Shown piece by piece: positions 1-35,128 of a stretch of DNA of 64,000 bases. Numbering within the stretch: the stretch's first letter is position 1; every line of letters begins with the position of its first letter. The notes beneath the pieces are model-generated. The model saw nothing but the letters and a program-made list of their open reading frames with translations, was not told where the DNA came from and ran no database searches. Position numbers and translations under genes: made by a program. The stretch is from positions 5,181,001 through 5,245,000 of the forward strand of contig OY540817.1 in NCBI GenBank assembly GCA_961205875.1, written 5' to 3'. Source of the stretch: Sialis fuliginosa (taxonomy: Eukaryota > Arthropoda > Insecta > Megaloptera > Sialidae).

Positions 1-2043
1 TATGTAAAGTTTTCAAAAATTGGTCAAAAAACCGTGATGGAAAATTTTTGAAATGCTCTGGAAGCTGATCTAATTGACTTAGAGAATTGGGCGGGGTGTC
101 ATTTTACAGCATATTTCACACCGATTCCAATGATGTACAACACAATATGGGTTAAGAAAAAAAATGTTTTCAAAATCAAAGTCAAAATTTTGATTTTTAA
201 TTTCACAAGTACGGTTTCAAAAATTTTCAAATTAATACCAAACATAGTCATTATAGTTGTGAATCACCTGGTAAAATATAAATGTGGGATGACAATGGGT
301 TCTATGTTAAAATAATTTAAGACTGAAGCTCGAATTTAAAAATCGTTCTGTATTTAGATTGTGAAAAATTCAACAGTGCTAAAATTTATACTTGCATGAA
401 CATGAACACTAATATGAAGTAACAATACATTACTAAATTCAAAATGGGCTATTACTTGCCACAGAAGCATGGCCCTCGCATTATCATGGGCCCTCCAACT
501 GGAATTATTAAAACTTTTTCAAAACTTTTCAAATTAATACCAAGAATAGTCATTATAATTGTGAATCAGTGGCGTAGCGAGGGGGGGGGGGGGGGGCAAG
601 GGGGTCTATCATGCCCCGGGCGCCACTTGCAGAAGGGCGCCAAATGGTCCTTAAGACCAACCTTTTGAACCTTTTGGACCGCATAGCATAAAACCAATTT
701 ATTAGGGCCATAGGCCAGAATATGCAACTGAAAACCTTTTTTTTTTTTTTTTGGTCGTGTCAATTTGAATTTCTAATTTTATTTAATAAATAAGGTTAGG
801 TAAAACAAAAATTGAAGACAATATTCTGTATATTATATTACTTTATGTTTTTCGGGGGCGCCAAAAAGGTATCGTGCCCCGGGTGCCAATTATGCTTGCT
901 ACGCTACTGTTGTGAATCACCTGGCAAAATAAAATGTGGGATGATAATGGGTTCTATGTTAAAATAATTTAAGACTGAAGCTCGAATTTAAAAATCACTG
1001 TGTATACAGGAAATATTTATGCTATTAAAAAAATGTTAGGCCTAAATTGGTAAATTTTACACATGACATAGTAGCTAGTTCAATGTAATAAAAAGCTGTA
1101 TTGTTATATTTTAAGTACCAGTAATCCAAGTTTCAAAATTCCAATTTATTAATGTCAAACTATTCACGCATACAATGACATGTAAGCTGTATGTGGTAAC
1201 CTTATTGGATCGAGTTTAGTTTGAATCAAAAATAAATAAATAAAACTATTAGCTTTCATCATTTTTGAAGTAAGTAAGCTTGTTGCAAATATGTTAAATC
1301 AACAATACTACAAAAAATCTTCAGTTATAATTAAAAATATATACAAAAGTAAATCCTATGACCCCGACTGGGAGAATTCATGTTTTTCTTGAAAATGAAT
1401 TAAAATTTTGAAATGAAAGGTCTAAAAAATAAACTTTGTTATTATTTATTTTTTCCTATTTAAAGACCTTAAAAAAGGTCGTTCAAAGAAACCTGCATGG
1501 ACGAAAAAAAATTTCTTAAGGGGCTCGCAACAATTCCAGTTGGGGGGCCCGTGGTAATGCGAGGGCCATGCTTCTGTGGCAAGTAATAGCCCATTTTGAA
1601 TTTAGTAATGTATTGTTACTTCATATTAGTGTTCATGTTCATGCAAGTATAAATTTTAGCGTTGTTGAATTTTTCACAGTCTAAATACAGAGCGATTTTT
1701 AAATTCGAGCTTCAGTCTTAAATTATTTTAACATAGAACCCATTGTCATCCCACATTTATATTTTACCAGGTGATTCACAACTATAATGACTATGTTTGG
1801 TATTAATTTGAAAATTTTTGAAACCGTACTTGTTGTAATATTAAAAATCAAAATTTTGACTTTGATTTTGAAGACATTTTTTTTCTTAACCCATATTGTG
1901 TTGTATATCATTGGAATCGGTGTGAAATATGCTGCAAAATGACACCCCGCCCAATTCTCTAAGTCAATTAGATCAGCTTCCAGAGCATTTCAAAAATTTT
2001 CCATCACGGTTTTTTTACCAATTTTTGAAAACTTTACATAGCT
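1..2043. repeat. Large inverted repeat (palindrome), cut by the left window edge
   Basis: The first ~510 bases return in inverted orientation at about 1529-2043 with very high identity, including the same short open frames on opposite strands. The ~1-kb centre contains a separate hAT-type insertion at 567-909 and otherwise AT-rich sequence with no gene. The left arm begins at or before base 1, so the true outer end is unknown. The short ORFs in the arms are mirror copies and show no family similarity; I treat them as non-coding. Confidence 0.85.
567..909 (-). mobile_element. Non-autonomous hAT element (family CAGTGGCGTAGC), copy 1
   Basis: The termini are CAGTGGCGTAGC and its inverted near-copy CAGTAGCGTAGC. 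The element is flanked by a perfect 8-bp duplication TTGTGAAT (559-566 and 910-917), which is the hAT hallmark. It is 343 bp with no coding capacity, and a run of about 17 G lies just inside the left end. It is inserted in the centre of the 1-2043 palindrome, so it is younger than that structure. Two close copies lie at 19677-20145 and 38086-38343 in the opposite orientation. Confidence 0.9.
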
Positions 2044-2219
2044 GTAATTTCAAAACCAGTAGACATATCTCAATAAAATTTGATATTTTTCCATGTCTAA
2101 ATGAATAGTTCAATTGTGCCAAATTTCATGAAAATCTGAGATGGTGAGGTAAATTTTTCATTAAAATTGTGTTGATTTGACATGGAATGACTCGTAAGTA
2201 TAGTGAAGCCGATTTTTTT

Positions 2220-2880
2220 CGAACTCCGGATTTTGACGGAATTATCTATTTTGACCTTCCCTGAATCCATTCTGACTATTTTCGCCATAATGTCTGTGTG
2301 TCCGTCTGTCTGTCTGTAAGCGCTGTAACTCAAATACCACAAATCGTAGAAGGGTGATATTTTATATTTAAGATTAATTTTTGGCTGGGAAGAAAATGTC
2401 CTATTTTTGAAAACGATCTTTCAACCGGATACGGATGTTTACCTACGTCGATTTTTTAATTTTTCGAATTACTCTGAAACAGTGCGAAATAGAGAAAAAT
2501 GGTCAAGTTAAAAAATGTAGGTAATATCTATATCTATAATTTATATTCTATTCATTTTTTTGTAAAAACGAATTTTTGGAAAAAAATGTATTATAATTCA
2601 AATGGTTCATAACAGAAAAAAAAATGTATGGGGAATAAATTATAGATAATAACATACTCGACATTTTTTATCTAAAACATTTTTTTCTTATTTCAAAAAT
2701 AATTCAAAAATCCAAAAATTTACAAGAGTAAACATCCGTTTTCAGTTATTACGTTAAAAAAAATCACTTGTTATATAAATATAAAATTATTCATTTTGTT
2801 CTTTCTTGTTAGTTTGTTAGAAATGTTTTAATAAACAAAGAATCACGTATACAATTCACTGGTAGGTTAGGTTAGGTTAG
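2220..2880 (-). repeat. Dispersed repeat with TATAAGAAAGTCCC motif, inverted copy A
   Basis: This stretch is the reverse complement of much of 3960-4810 and is also related to 42600-43330. Shared landmarks are a GTCTGTGTGTCCGTCTGT run, the GGCTGGGAAGAAAA block and the TATAAGAAAGTCCC box. No protein is encoded. At 2870-2880 it abuts four TTAGG-like units. Confidence 0.75.
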
Positions 2881-2882
2881 GT
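2861..2882 (+). repeat. Short interstitial telomere-like TTAGG run
   Basis: About four consecutive units of GGTTA / TTAGG, the canonical insect telomere repeat. It is too short to be a telomere. A similar CCTAA run occurs inside the element at 25673-26070. It may be a repair scar or simply part of a transposon. Confidence 0.5.
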
Positions 2883-3145
2883 ATAAGAAAGTCCCGTGGT
2901 TCCCAAGGCAGATATTTTACTCACAATGAGCCATGGAACAAGCTCCTAAAATATCTGTATCCCAAACCGGACCACCCTGTATATATAAAAGTGACGGGGC
3001 CGGATTTTTAAAAACGTAATATTCTAAAGAGATAAAATTTGTGTGTTTGTCAGAGGTAATCTCAAAACTACTGGACCGATTTTGATGAAACCTGCACCAA
3101 CAGATTCCAAGTATCTATAATTTAAAAAAATCATTTACATATTAC

Positions 3146-3242
3146 TCGTGGCTTCGATTTCATTTCGTGAATCTTTTAAACGTTGAGAAAATTCTATCAT
3201 TTTCATTGTCGTCATTGTGAAACTACCTTGATGTTTCACTAC
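3146..3242 (-). CDS. MSH4: MSH4 exon 9 (last one seen)
   Basis: Encodes VVKHQGSFTMTTMKMIEFSQ and about 12 more residues, matching the clamp-region segment SYSFTSADLIKMNERC of vertebrate MSH4. It follows exon 8 after a 59-bp intron (3243-3301) and continues in phase 0. The donor is taken as A|GTAATA; a second GT six bases further on is possible. Confidence 0.75.
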
Positions 3243-6200
3243 CTATAAAATTACGGATAAATTAATTTTGTTACGAAAGCTATACAAAATATGATGACTA
3301 CATTGATAAATTCCGGTGGTAAATCATTGGGTTTCATATTTCGCTGATGTGGTCGTAGTTTAAGTTGTATATGAAATCCTTTTGTACCGTTATGATTAAC
3401 AGTTAAAGGTAAATTATAATTTTCAGATAATTCTTTCACCATATCTAAAAATAATTAAAACAAAAAACGTCAAAATACATATAGATTAAGCCCCCATGAC
3501 ATTTAGTCCACCTCACATGACTACTCTGTGAAATTCGGCTTAATTATAGCAAATATACCTGGTAATAATAATCCGGTGGCAGACCGATAGGTTCACGTTA
3601 ATTAATATTTTTAGTTAATTTTTTAAGTCACTGAAAAAGGGGATTACTTACCCTGCATGACTCGTTGAAATTTCGTAAAATAATCAAAAATGATTTCTAA
3701 TTTAAGAAAAATTTTGTCTGTCTCGTGTCTGTCGTTATTATGTACCTGGCAGACCTAATTCAATTAATTAATTATATCATGTTACTTACCTTATATGACT
3801 GCTTGTTAATTTCAATACAGTCGTGCCAATTTGAAAAGTAAATTGAGAAAAATATTTTAAACAAAAATATTATATGAACATATGCCCGGAAATTTTTCGT
3901 GGGGGGTCTGCAGCCCTCGAAAGATTTTACTCAAAATTAGTTTTTATTTAATGTCTTGAGAACCCATTGTATACGTGATTCTTTGTTTATTAAAACATTT
4001 CTAACAAAATAAAACAAAATGAATAATATAGGTAATATTATTCTCTCCATTATATAACAAGTGATTTTTTTAAACGTAATAACTGAAAACGGATGTTTAC
4101 TCTTGTAAATTTTTGGATTTTTGAATTATTTTTGAAATAAGAAAAAAATGTTTTAGATAAAAAATGTCGAGTATGTTATTATCTATAATTTATTCCCTAT
4201 ACATTTTTTTCCAACATTTATGATTTAGCCAGAAAGAATTTTTTTATGTAGTTATTTATATTCACCTACACAGTTCACTCTCAGTATTACGTATAAGAAA
4301 GGCCCATGTTACCTACGGCAAATACACACACTGTTAAATCTCTGTAATACGTATAAGAAAGTCCCATGACACTCATGGCAGATATTTCTCCTCTGTTATG
4401 AACCATTTGAATTATAATAATTATAATAATTTTTTTTTTCAAAAATTCGTTTTTACAAAAAAATGAATAGAACATAAATTATAGATATAGATATTACCTA
4501 TATTTTTAACTTGACCCTTTTTCTCTATTTCGCACTGTTTCAGAGTAATTTGAAAAATTAAAAAATCGACGTAGGTAAACATCTGTATCCAGTTGAAAGA
4601 TCGTTTTAAAAAATAGGACGTTTTCTTCCCAGCCAAAAATTAATCTTAAATATAAAATATCAGCCTTCTACGATTTGTCGTATTTGAGTTACAGCGCTTA
4701 CAGACAGACGGACACACAGACATCATGGCGAAAATAGTCAGAATGGATTCAGGGAAGGTCAAAATAGATAATTCCGTCAAAATCCGGAGTTCGAAAAAAA
4801 TCGGCTTCACTATACTTACTTATACTAATGTATATTTCATATACATGGTATAAGAAAGTAAAAAGTACAAGATACTAAAAATGTTTATTTTGGTCTAAAG
4901 CTTGGAGAATTATTTAAAAATTTTTTTCTATTTATTTTATTTTAACAAAAACAAAAACAAAACGAAATGTTAAAAAAAATTCTAGAATAATTCTCCAAGT
5001 TTTATTAGACTAAAATAAACATTTTTTGTATCTTGTACTTTTTCTTAAAAGTTGATGATTTCTGAGTAAAATAATCTTGAATCTTCAAAATCTCGAAATT
5101 ATTTTTTTAGATATCTTGGAAAACAGGTTTTTCAAAAAAAAGTTTTCAATGAAAAATTTGTGTTTTTTCACGTAGAATAAGATTACTAAATAAAAACTAT
5201 AGGTTCCTATTTAAAAAAATGATGTTGACCTTCAAATAACCTTGAAGGCCACGTTAAAATAACAAATAAATATTACTATTAGATTTCCCCCTCATAACCA
5301 AACATTTTTTGGTTGAAACATTTTTTTCAAATATGCGATGGTTCTGAGATAAATATCTGTAACACTTTAAATGCCCCACCCTGTAGAAGTAAATGTAATA
5401 TTTCACTGGAAAAAAATGGACGAATAGTCATATGAGGTAAATAACATGATATAATTAATTAATTGAATTAGGTCTGCCAGGTACTTAATAACGACAGACA
5501 AAATTTTTCCTAAATTATAAATCATTTTTGATTATTTTACAAAATTTCAGCGAGTAGTCATGCAGGGTAAGTAATCCCATTTTTTTAGTGACTTAAAAAA
5601 TTAATTAAAAATATTAATTAACGTGAACTTATCGGTCTGCTACCGGATTATTATTATCGGGTATATTTGCTATAATTAAGCCAAGTTTCACAGATTAGTC
5701 ATGTGAGGTAGACTAAATGGCATGGGAGCTTGGTCTAATAGTTTCAGAATATCATTCTGAAAAAAAGTCGAATTTAAAAAAATTAGAATCGTACTTGTCA
5801 TGTCATCTATAATTTCAGAATATATTTTTCTAGCGATATCAAGAAGGGCATTCTTTCCTGATTTCACAATAAAACATCTTTGCAAATCGCCGGCGTGTCC
5901 TCTTGAAAAATGAGAATCAGTGTTTACATCTTTTAAAATTTCATTTAAAATTTCTTGAAATTGTGGATGGTTCAGATGCTGAAGATATAAAAAAAAACTT
6001 CAGTAATCGTACGTCAGTAACATGGGCGCCGGGAGAGGGTTGCAAGGAGGTGCACTTGCACCTCCCTGTCAAAAAAGAAAAAAACACAAGAAAAAATTAA
6101 GAAATACAATTTTTATTTTAAAATTCACTCTTTGAATAACAGTTTAAGTCGCCTTGGTCGTTGTCCAAACATTAAATGTACCATTTTGACCATATAATAC

Positions 6201-9200
6201 TTGATGGAAATTACGTTTTATCAAATAATTCTATTGAAAAATACATTCAATCAATTCCTGATAGAAATGCCTGGCACAAAACTTTTATTTTTCTCAAAGG
6301 CTATAGCCAGGTAAGCATTCAAAATCAGCCTTAGCATAAATATGGCTGATTTTTTTTGGATGTAACATTCTATGTAACTTTCAACCAGGGCTTCGAACCG
6401 GAACTGAACCGAAAACCGGAAAAACCGTTGTTTTTTGCCGGAAAAAAACCGGAACATAACCGAAATAAAAATATCGGTTTTTACGGTTCAGTACATGTTA
6501 AAATACGCGCGTTAACATGATCTTATTTCCCACTTCAATTGTCGTTCTGGCTATCATACAAGTACCATAAAATGTTCTAAATTATGATAGAAAATTTTTT
6601 TTTAATACAAATAATTTTTTTTAAAATTAATCACTCGGAGCTGAACCGAAAAAACTGGAAAAACCGGAACCGAACCGAAATATATTTTTTTACTCGAACC
6701 GGAACGAAAAAAATAACGGTTCGAAGCCCTGCTTTCAACCTGACCAAATATTAGCTTCCAAAAAAATATAGTTTTCGAAAAATTTTTATTTTTTTATTTT
6801 CAACCTCTAGAGGCGTGATTATCCTCATAGGCTATAATATGCGTTCCCCAAATTTTAAATAAATTTAATTTTATATACCTAGATGCACCCTTCTGAAAGA
6901 AATCCTGTCGGCGCCCATGGTCAGTAATGTAATATTTATTTAAACTTACATTTCTAGTTTTAACGAAAAAATCAGAATTTGTACGTTCTAAAACTTTCGA
7001 TAAATTTGGAATTACGTCGAGAATAGATTTCAAATTTAAAGTATAGTTGAGTTGGGTTTTAGCGGCACTCGCTCTCTGATAATCGGGTATTTTCATACAC
7101 AACGTTAAAATGAAATCGACGTTATGAAATTTAGGTAAAACTGACTGAAAAAAAAAATTATAAAATAAGTTTGATTGATTTCTTAAGGGGGAAAGCCATT
7201 GTGACGTGTCAAAAAATTGTCAATGTTTGGGCATTTTTTTCACAGATATAAATAATTATTTTTGGATCGGGTAAAGGACATTTTATTAAGTATCTATCTG
7301 TCTGTCCGTCAGTGCGTTTATCATTCGAGAACCACTTTCCCGAATTACGTATGTTTTTTTAAAATTAATAGATATGTTCTTTGTCCAGGTTTTAGTACAT
7401 ATTTTGTTACGTTAGGTAACATAAGGAATAAGCAGTGATGATAATAGTAAATCAATACCAATTTTTACTACAAAATATTAAAAAATTACAAGAGCCTCGA
7501 TGTGACGACAAAAAAAAAACATATTTTTCTTCATTGTCCTATCGAAATTTCTGGAAAGGTTATCGGATTTTTTTTATCAATATCTATATGAATGTAAAGG
7601 CCCCTATACACTACCCAATCTGCAGGGTCGATTTGTCGGGAGGATTGGATCGTGTATAGGTAAATCGGGCCGATTATTCTGCGATAGGCGATTTGCCTAT
7701 ACACGTCCCAATCTGCAGTACCCCCACTCTACTTCCCGACAAATCAGCCTTGCAGATTGGGTGATGTATAGAGGCCTTAACTATCGTCGTGCAATTTGCA
7801 ATTTTAATTTTAGAATCAAAATTTTTTATTTTAAGATCAATATTTTCATTGCCAACGTTTTTCTGACAAAATTATCCAGAAATTATACAAATTTTTTATT
7901 TTCTCTTGATGAAATGACCCATATATGTAGCTATCAACATTGAATCAGAAGTTTACTTTACCCATCAAGATATGGAATATGAATACCAGGGATGCTTTCA
8001 TGAGTATTCTAGATTTTTAGAAAGAGTTTAAGACACTCTAGTACACAGGTCTTTGAAAAATCGAAAAAACACGTGTATTTTAAATAGGAAAATCATCCCC
8101 TTCTGGTAATGGCTATTTTTTAAGATAGAAGGCTGAAACTTTTTCCATATTCTTTTTGAATTATTTGAACCTGACATGGGGAGTGGCCCGGTCAAAATTC
8201 GTCCTAACGTCATATACCACCCTAATGTATACTTTAAAAAAATGTAACTAAGATTTTTTTTTTTCGTCACAGTGGCATTCCCCCTTAAGCTAGCGACAGA
8301 TAATAACAAACAACTACCCGTAATTTTGATAACAAATCCGGATTATGAATAAGTTCTTGAACGCAATCCAACCTCATATTTATAAAATCTACAGAACACG
8401 AAGGTTGTAAAATAGTAGATCGAAGTAACCTAATCCCAGCAGATGTTAAACAATTGTTAAGGACTCCAAAGAGGCTAGAATAACGATTGCTCCCTTGTGT
8501 ACTTGTAACTAATTCCAGACGATATGCTGTATCTACATCTACGGAAATGATAAGAAGTTGTATTATAATTAACAATAGCGAGTAACTTCAATTACCAATA
8601 GCTACGTAACTTTCGGGTTGTAGATAAACGATTTTTAATGATTTAGTTATGAATGTTGCAGACTTCTCGTATTCTAAGTGTTGTAATAAAGCTGCGACTG
8701 CAGCTAACGCGTAGTACCTGTTATTAATTAAAATAAATAATTTTTTTTGATCAACTATTATTATAATTAAAATTACTTGTATTGGATATCTAATAATCCA
8801 TTTTTATAAACGTCAGCGCACAAATTATGAACTTGATGCATCCCAGAATTGCCGTCAAACCATTTACGATGCACAGTCGTGATTTTGACGTCTTTGAATT
8901 GTTCGCTTACCATCTGAACTACTCGAGAGGGTAGTTGAGATTCTAGGAATGTTGAAGGTACAAATATCTCGATAGGGTTAAGCACATTTATTATTCTTAG
9001 AGTGTTCGGGTACCCTTGTTTATCAGAAAATTGGTATAGTAATAATTTTGGCGTACAAAGATCGACTGAAGCGATTCCAACTTCTTCTCGAGCTTGTCCA
9101 CGTCCTTCACTAATAGCTGAAGAAACAATAAAATAAACTTGCATATATACCTAATATTTTATATATTTTTTATATTACCTAAATACACCCGTGAATGATA

Positions 9201-9604
9201 AGAATCTGTATCATTACTTGTCGAAGACTGCGGAGTTTTTGTGGATGTAGAATATGATTTAGGTGTATTTGTAGATGATGATCTAAATACAAAAGAAAAT
9301 ATAAATTGACGTTAATTGATATCAATTTTAAGATGCATAAGTTTCGAAGGATGAGGTCCATGACAGATTATAAATGCGTAAATTTCACATACTACCGTTT
9401 TTTATAAACTTTTTTCAGTTAAAATTAAAAGTAATGTAAATAAGTACCTACATACCGATTAAAAGGATTTGGTACATTGGGAGTCACAAAAACATTTGAT
9501 TTGTCTTTCTGATTGTTGGAGAAACTTGTTGTAGTAGTTCCATGTCTTCTGTTACCACGTCCTCTGTTTCTAATTGGAAACGTAATATTTCTATTTACGT
9601 TCAT
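3146..9604 (-). CDS. MSH4: MutS homolog 4 (MSH4), 5' part; continues beyond the left edge
   Basis: MSH4 pairs with MSH5 to form MutS-gamma, a sliding clamp that stabilises meiotic recombination intermediates and promotes crossovers in the germ-cell nucleus. Nine exons were read on the minus strand: 9456-9604, 9179-9282, 8777-9116, 8596-8717, 8318-8538, 6950-7144, 5795-5978, 3302-3444 and 3146-3242. All introns are GT-AG. Split codons rejoin in frame, giving 518 residues plus one base. The product aligns in order with human MSH4 as I remember it: a Ser/Thr/Asn-rich tail, then SEGRGQAR (connector), LFGVLN and INMRLDCVQEL (core), DIARKIYSEIIDD and the SFT clamp region. The Walker A and DELGRG motifs were not found in 1-3140, so the ATPase half is off-window or unread. 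Start chosen: the only Met upstream of an open exon 1, with A at -3. The end of the last exon is uncertain by a few bases. Confidence 0.93.
3302..3444 (-). CDS. MSH4: MSH4 exon 8
   Basis: Encodes MVKELSENYNLPL through DLPPEFIN, residues about 440-486, corresponding to human ISQLGEKYSLPL and DQLPSEFIK. It is bounded by TTTTTAG and a GTAGTC donor. The first two bases complete an Asn codon begun in exon 7. Confidence 0.9.
3960..4810 (+). repeat. Dispersed repeat with TATAAGAAAGTCCC motif, copy B
   Basis: Inverted relative to 2220-2880 and parallel to 42600-43330. It contains two tandem units of about 60 bp (4280-4400) around ACGTATAAGAAAG, then a long shared tract ending in a CAGACAGACGGACACACAGAC run, as in LINE/SINE 3' ends. 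The family is not identified. Confidence 0.75.
4840..5383. mobile_element. Foldback MITE with GCCCCACCCTG end (related to 44570-45225 and 32647-32873)
   Basis: An internal inverted repeat (TTTATTTTGGTCTAA...TTAGACTAAAATAAAC) is followed by a tract ending AATGCCCCACCCTGTA. The same tract is found at 45180-45227, and a short complete version is at 32647-32873. The left end is not clear. Confidence 0.55.
5795..5978 (-). CDS. MSH4: MSH4 exon 7
   Basis: Encodes HLNHPQFQEILNEIL...QRCFIVKSGKNALLDIARKI, residues about 378-438. It matches the MSH4 core segment KCYAVRSNINEFLDIARR. Acceptor TATCTTCAG, donor A|GTACGA. The right arm of the intron-7 foldback ends only about 60 bp from its donor. Confidence 0.92.
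6021..6919. mobile_element. Non-autonomous hAT-type element (CATGGGCGCCG termini) in MSH4 intron 6
   Basis: The ends CATGGGCGCCGGG and its inverse (GTCGGCGCCCATG) are flanked by a perfect 8-bp duplication GTCAGTAA (6013-6020, 6920-6927). It is 899 bp including a younger 346-bp hAT insertion at 6386-6731. The left end is 43 bases upstream of the exon 7 acceptor, and the right end lies 30 bases from the exon 6 donor. The insertion therefore makes up most of this intron. Confidence 0.85.
6386..6731 (+). mobile_element. hAT-type MITE (CAGGGCTTCGAACCG) nested in another hAT
   Basis: Perfect-looking termini CAGGGCTTCGAACCG / CGGTTCGAAGCCCTG with an 8-bp duplication CTTTCAAC (6378-6385 and 6732-6739). 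The interior is low-complexity CCGAAAACCGGAA-type sequence. A 98-bp relative with its own duplication is at 52954-53051. Confidence 0.9.
6950..7144 (-). CDS. MSH4: MSH4 exon 6
   Basis: Encodes 65 residues beginning SVLPKFHNVDF and including DYQRASAAKTQLNYTLNLKS, matching the human segment SVISRFLDTEQLL...AAESKITNLIYLKH. The acceptor has a doubled TCAG; the phase selects the first, giving start 7144. Phase 0 at both ends. Confidence 0.92.
7598..7777. mobile_element. PIF/Harbinger-like MITE with ~31-bp TIRs in MSH4 intron 5
   Basis: Inverted ends AGGCCCCTATACACTACCC and its near-inverse, flanked by TAA on both sides (7595-7597, 7778-7780), the three-base target duplication typical of PIF/Harbinger. 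It is 180 bp, GC-richer than its surroundings and without coding capacity. An internal imperfect palindrome (CCCGACAAATC) adds further pairing. Confidence 0.75.
7790..8235. repeat. Half copy of the ACCACCCTAATG foldback family
   Basis: Closely related to the second half of 22428-23080: shared ATATGGAATATGA, TTAAGACACTCTAGTAC and AAACACGTGTATTTTAAAT. It ends in ATACCACCCTAATGTAT, the inverse of the ACATTAGGGTGGT start at 22428. It fills most of the rest of MSH4 intron 5. Confidence 0.65.
8318..8538 (-). CDS. MSH4: MSH4 exon 5
   Basis: Encodes residues about 240-312: VDTAYRLELVTSTQGSNRYS, SLFGVLN and INMRLDCVQELIHNPDLL. This is the strongest match to the family core (human LFGVLNYTKTPGG, INMRLDCVQELLQDEEL). 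The short 57-bp intron 4 precedes it. Confidence 0.95.
8596..8717 (-). CDS. MSH4: MSH4 exon 4
   Basis: Encodes YYALAAVAALLQHLEYE...SLKIVYLQPESYVAI. It matches human YYCLAAVAALLKYVEF and SLKICFQGSEQTAMI. Split Lys and Asp codons at its ends rejoin correctly. The exon is too short to show up as a long open frame. Confidence 0.93.
8777..9116 (-). CDS. MSH4: MSH4 exon 3 (connector domain)
   Basis: Encodes ISEGRGQAREEVGIASVDL onward to GLLDIQY, residues 86-197. It matches the conserved start of the MSH4 connector domain (VVEGRGLARGEIGMASIDL). Acceptor TTTCTTCAG; donor AA|GTAATT. Confidence 0.95.
9179..9282 (-). CDS. MSH4: MSH4 exon 2 (Ser/Thr-rich tail)
   Basis: Encodes SSSTNTPKSYSTSTKTPQSS...RVYL. 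Low-complexity serine/threonine-rich sequence like the disordered N-terminal tail of other MSH4 proteins. It was accepted because the splice sites and the split Arg and Ala codons fit exactly between exons 1 and 3. Confidence 0.82.
9456..9604 (-). CDS. MSH4: MSH4 exon 1 (start codon)
   Basis: Starts at ATG 9604-9602 (AAAATGA context) and encodes MNVNRNITFPIRNRGRGNRR followed by a TTTTS and NPFN stretch, ending CG|GTATGT. The RGRGNRR patch is basic and probably disordered. Confidence 0.82.
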
Positions 9605-34147
<24,543 letters not shown>

Positions 34148-34460
34148 TTGTATTAAGATCCCGATGGAAATCGGTGGGTGAAAATTTTCAGTCATTAAAA
34201 TTGGATTTGTGTTAAAATGTTTATATTTTTCATTGAATATTTTTTTAAAGGATTTTTTTTACATTTTATTTTATTTTTGGTGACAAAAAGGGTTTATTTC
34301 TTTGAAACTAATTTTTATCTAAAGTATTTTGTGTGTTGAAACAATTTCAATATGTAAATGACTAAACAGAAAAAACTGTTTGGACACCCCATATGAATGA
34401 AGATATATAAATATATTTACTTTTTTTCAATATTTATGAATTAATAGAAAAATAAAGCAT
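34148..34460 (+). terminator. MELK: Probable MELK 3' UTR with poly(A) signals
   Basis: ATTAAA at 34194-34199 and AATAAA at 34451-34456 are the first candidate cleavage signals after the stop codon, the second followed by a GC-richer tract. Neither can be chosen without transcript data. Confidence 0.4.
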
Positions 34461-34539
34461 GCCCGCGCCAGTTGCATTTTTAAACTCTGGACAACGTTTT
34501 ATATAAAAATATGTCGAAAAATCGGTATTTCATATTTTT

Positions 34540-35075
34540 CTGCAATAGATCAAGAACTGCTGTACCGATTTAAAAAAAGTTTTCCGTTCAGAAAATAAAG
34601 AAATGCTTAATTAAAATAGTTTTTCGTATTACCAGTACAGACAAATTTTATTATAACTTGGGAACTATAAAATCAATTTGAACCAACTATTAACTAAAAT
34701 CTCACCAGATAATGTACTTAAATATCAAAGAAAACCTCATGTAAATCGGATCAGCCGTTCTTGAATTATAAGTGTACAAACAGACATACAGACAAAAAAA
34801 AAAAGATTAAAATTTGCCCTATAACGTACATTTAAAAAAAATTGCATGCAAATTGGACCAGCAGTTCTTGCATTCCAAGCGTACATACAGACATATAGAC
34901 AAATATTGTTATAACTTGGAAACTACTGAACCGATTTTAATCAAGCATTGATTAAAATTTGCCCCTATGACGTACTTACATATAAAAATCACATGAAAAT
35001 TGGTTCAGTAGTTCTCTATTTACAGACGAACAAACCGACAGACAGAATGTCGTTGATGGTGATTTTTGAAAGAGT
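34540..35075 (+). repeat. Repeated LINE-tail-like units
   Basis: Three to four diverged units containing (A)CTG.ACCGATTT, AAAATTTGCCC.ATGACGTAC and CA.ACAGACATACAGACAAA. Typical of multiplied 3' tails of arthropod LINEs. Non-coding. Confidence 0.5.
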
Positions 35076-35128
35076 TTGAGTTAAATATGTATCTTCATTC
35101 TATATTTATCTTTAGTTTGTAATAAATA

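Larger units (their letters stand above)
3487..5731. repeat. Nested foldback element filling MSH4 intron 7
   Basis: About 340-bp arms at 3487-3835 and 5410-5731 are inverted copies. Shared landmarks are the ends AAGC..CCATG, TCACATGACTA, CTGGCAGACCTAATTC and GGTAAGTAATCC. Inside them lie the TATAAGAAAGTCCC repeat (3960-4810) and a TA-flanked foldback sequence ending GCCCCACCCTG at 5383. The intron is 3445-5794, so repeats occupy all but about 40-60 bases at each side. No coding sequence is seen. Confidence 0.85.

Noticed and set aside
1-3140. MSH4 ATPase exons (Walker A, DELGRG)
   Set aside because: Searched the minus strand by eye; the stretch is inverted repeats with no such motif. The exons are presumed to lie left of the window.
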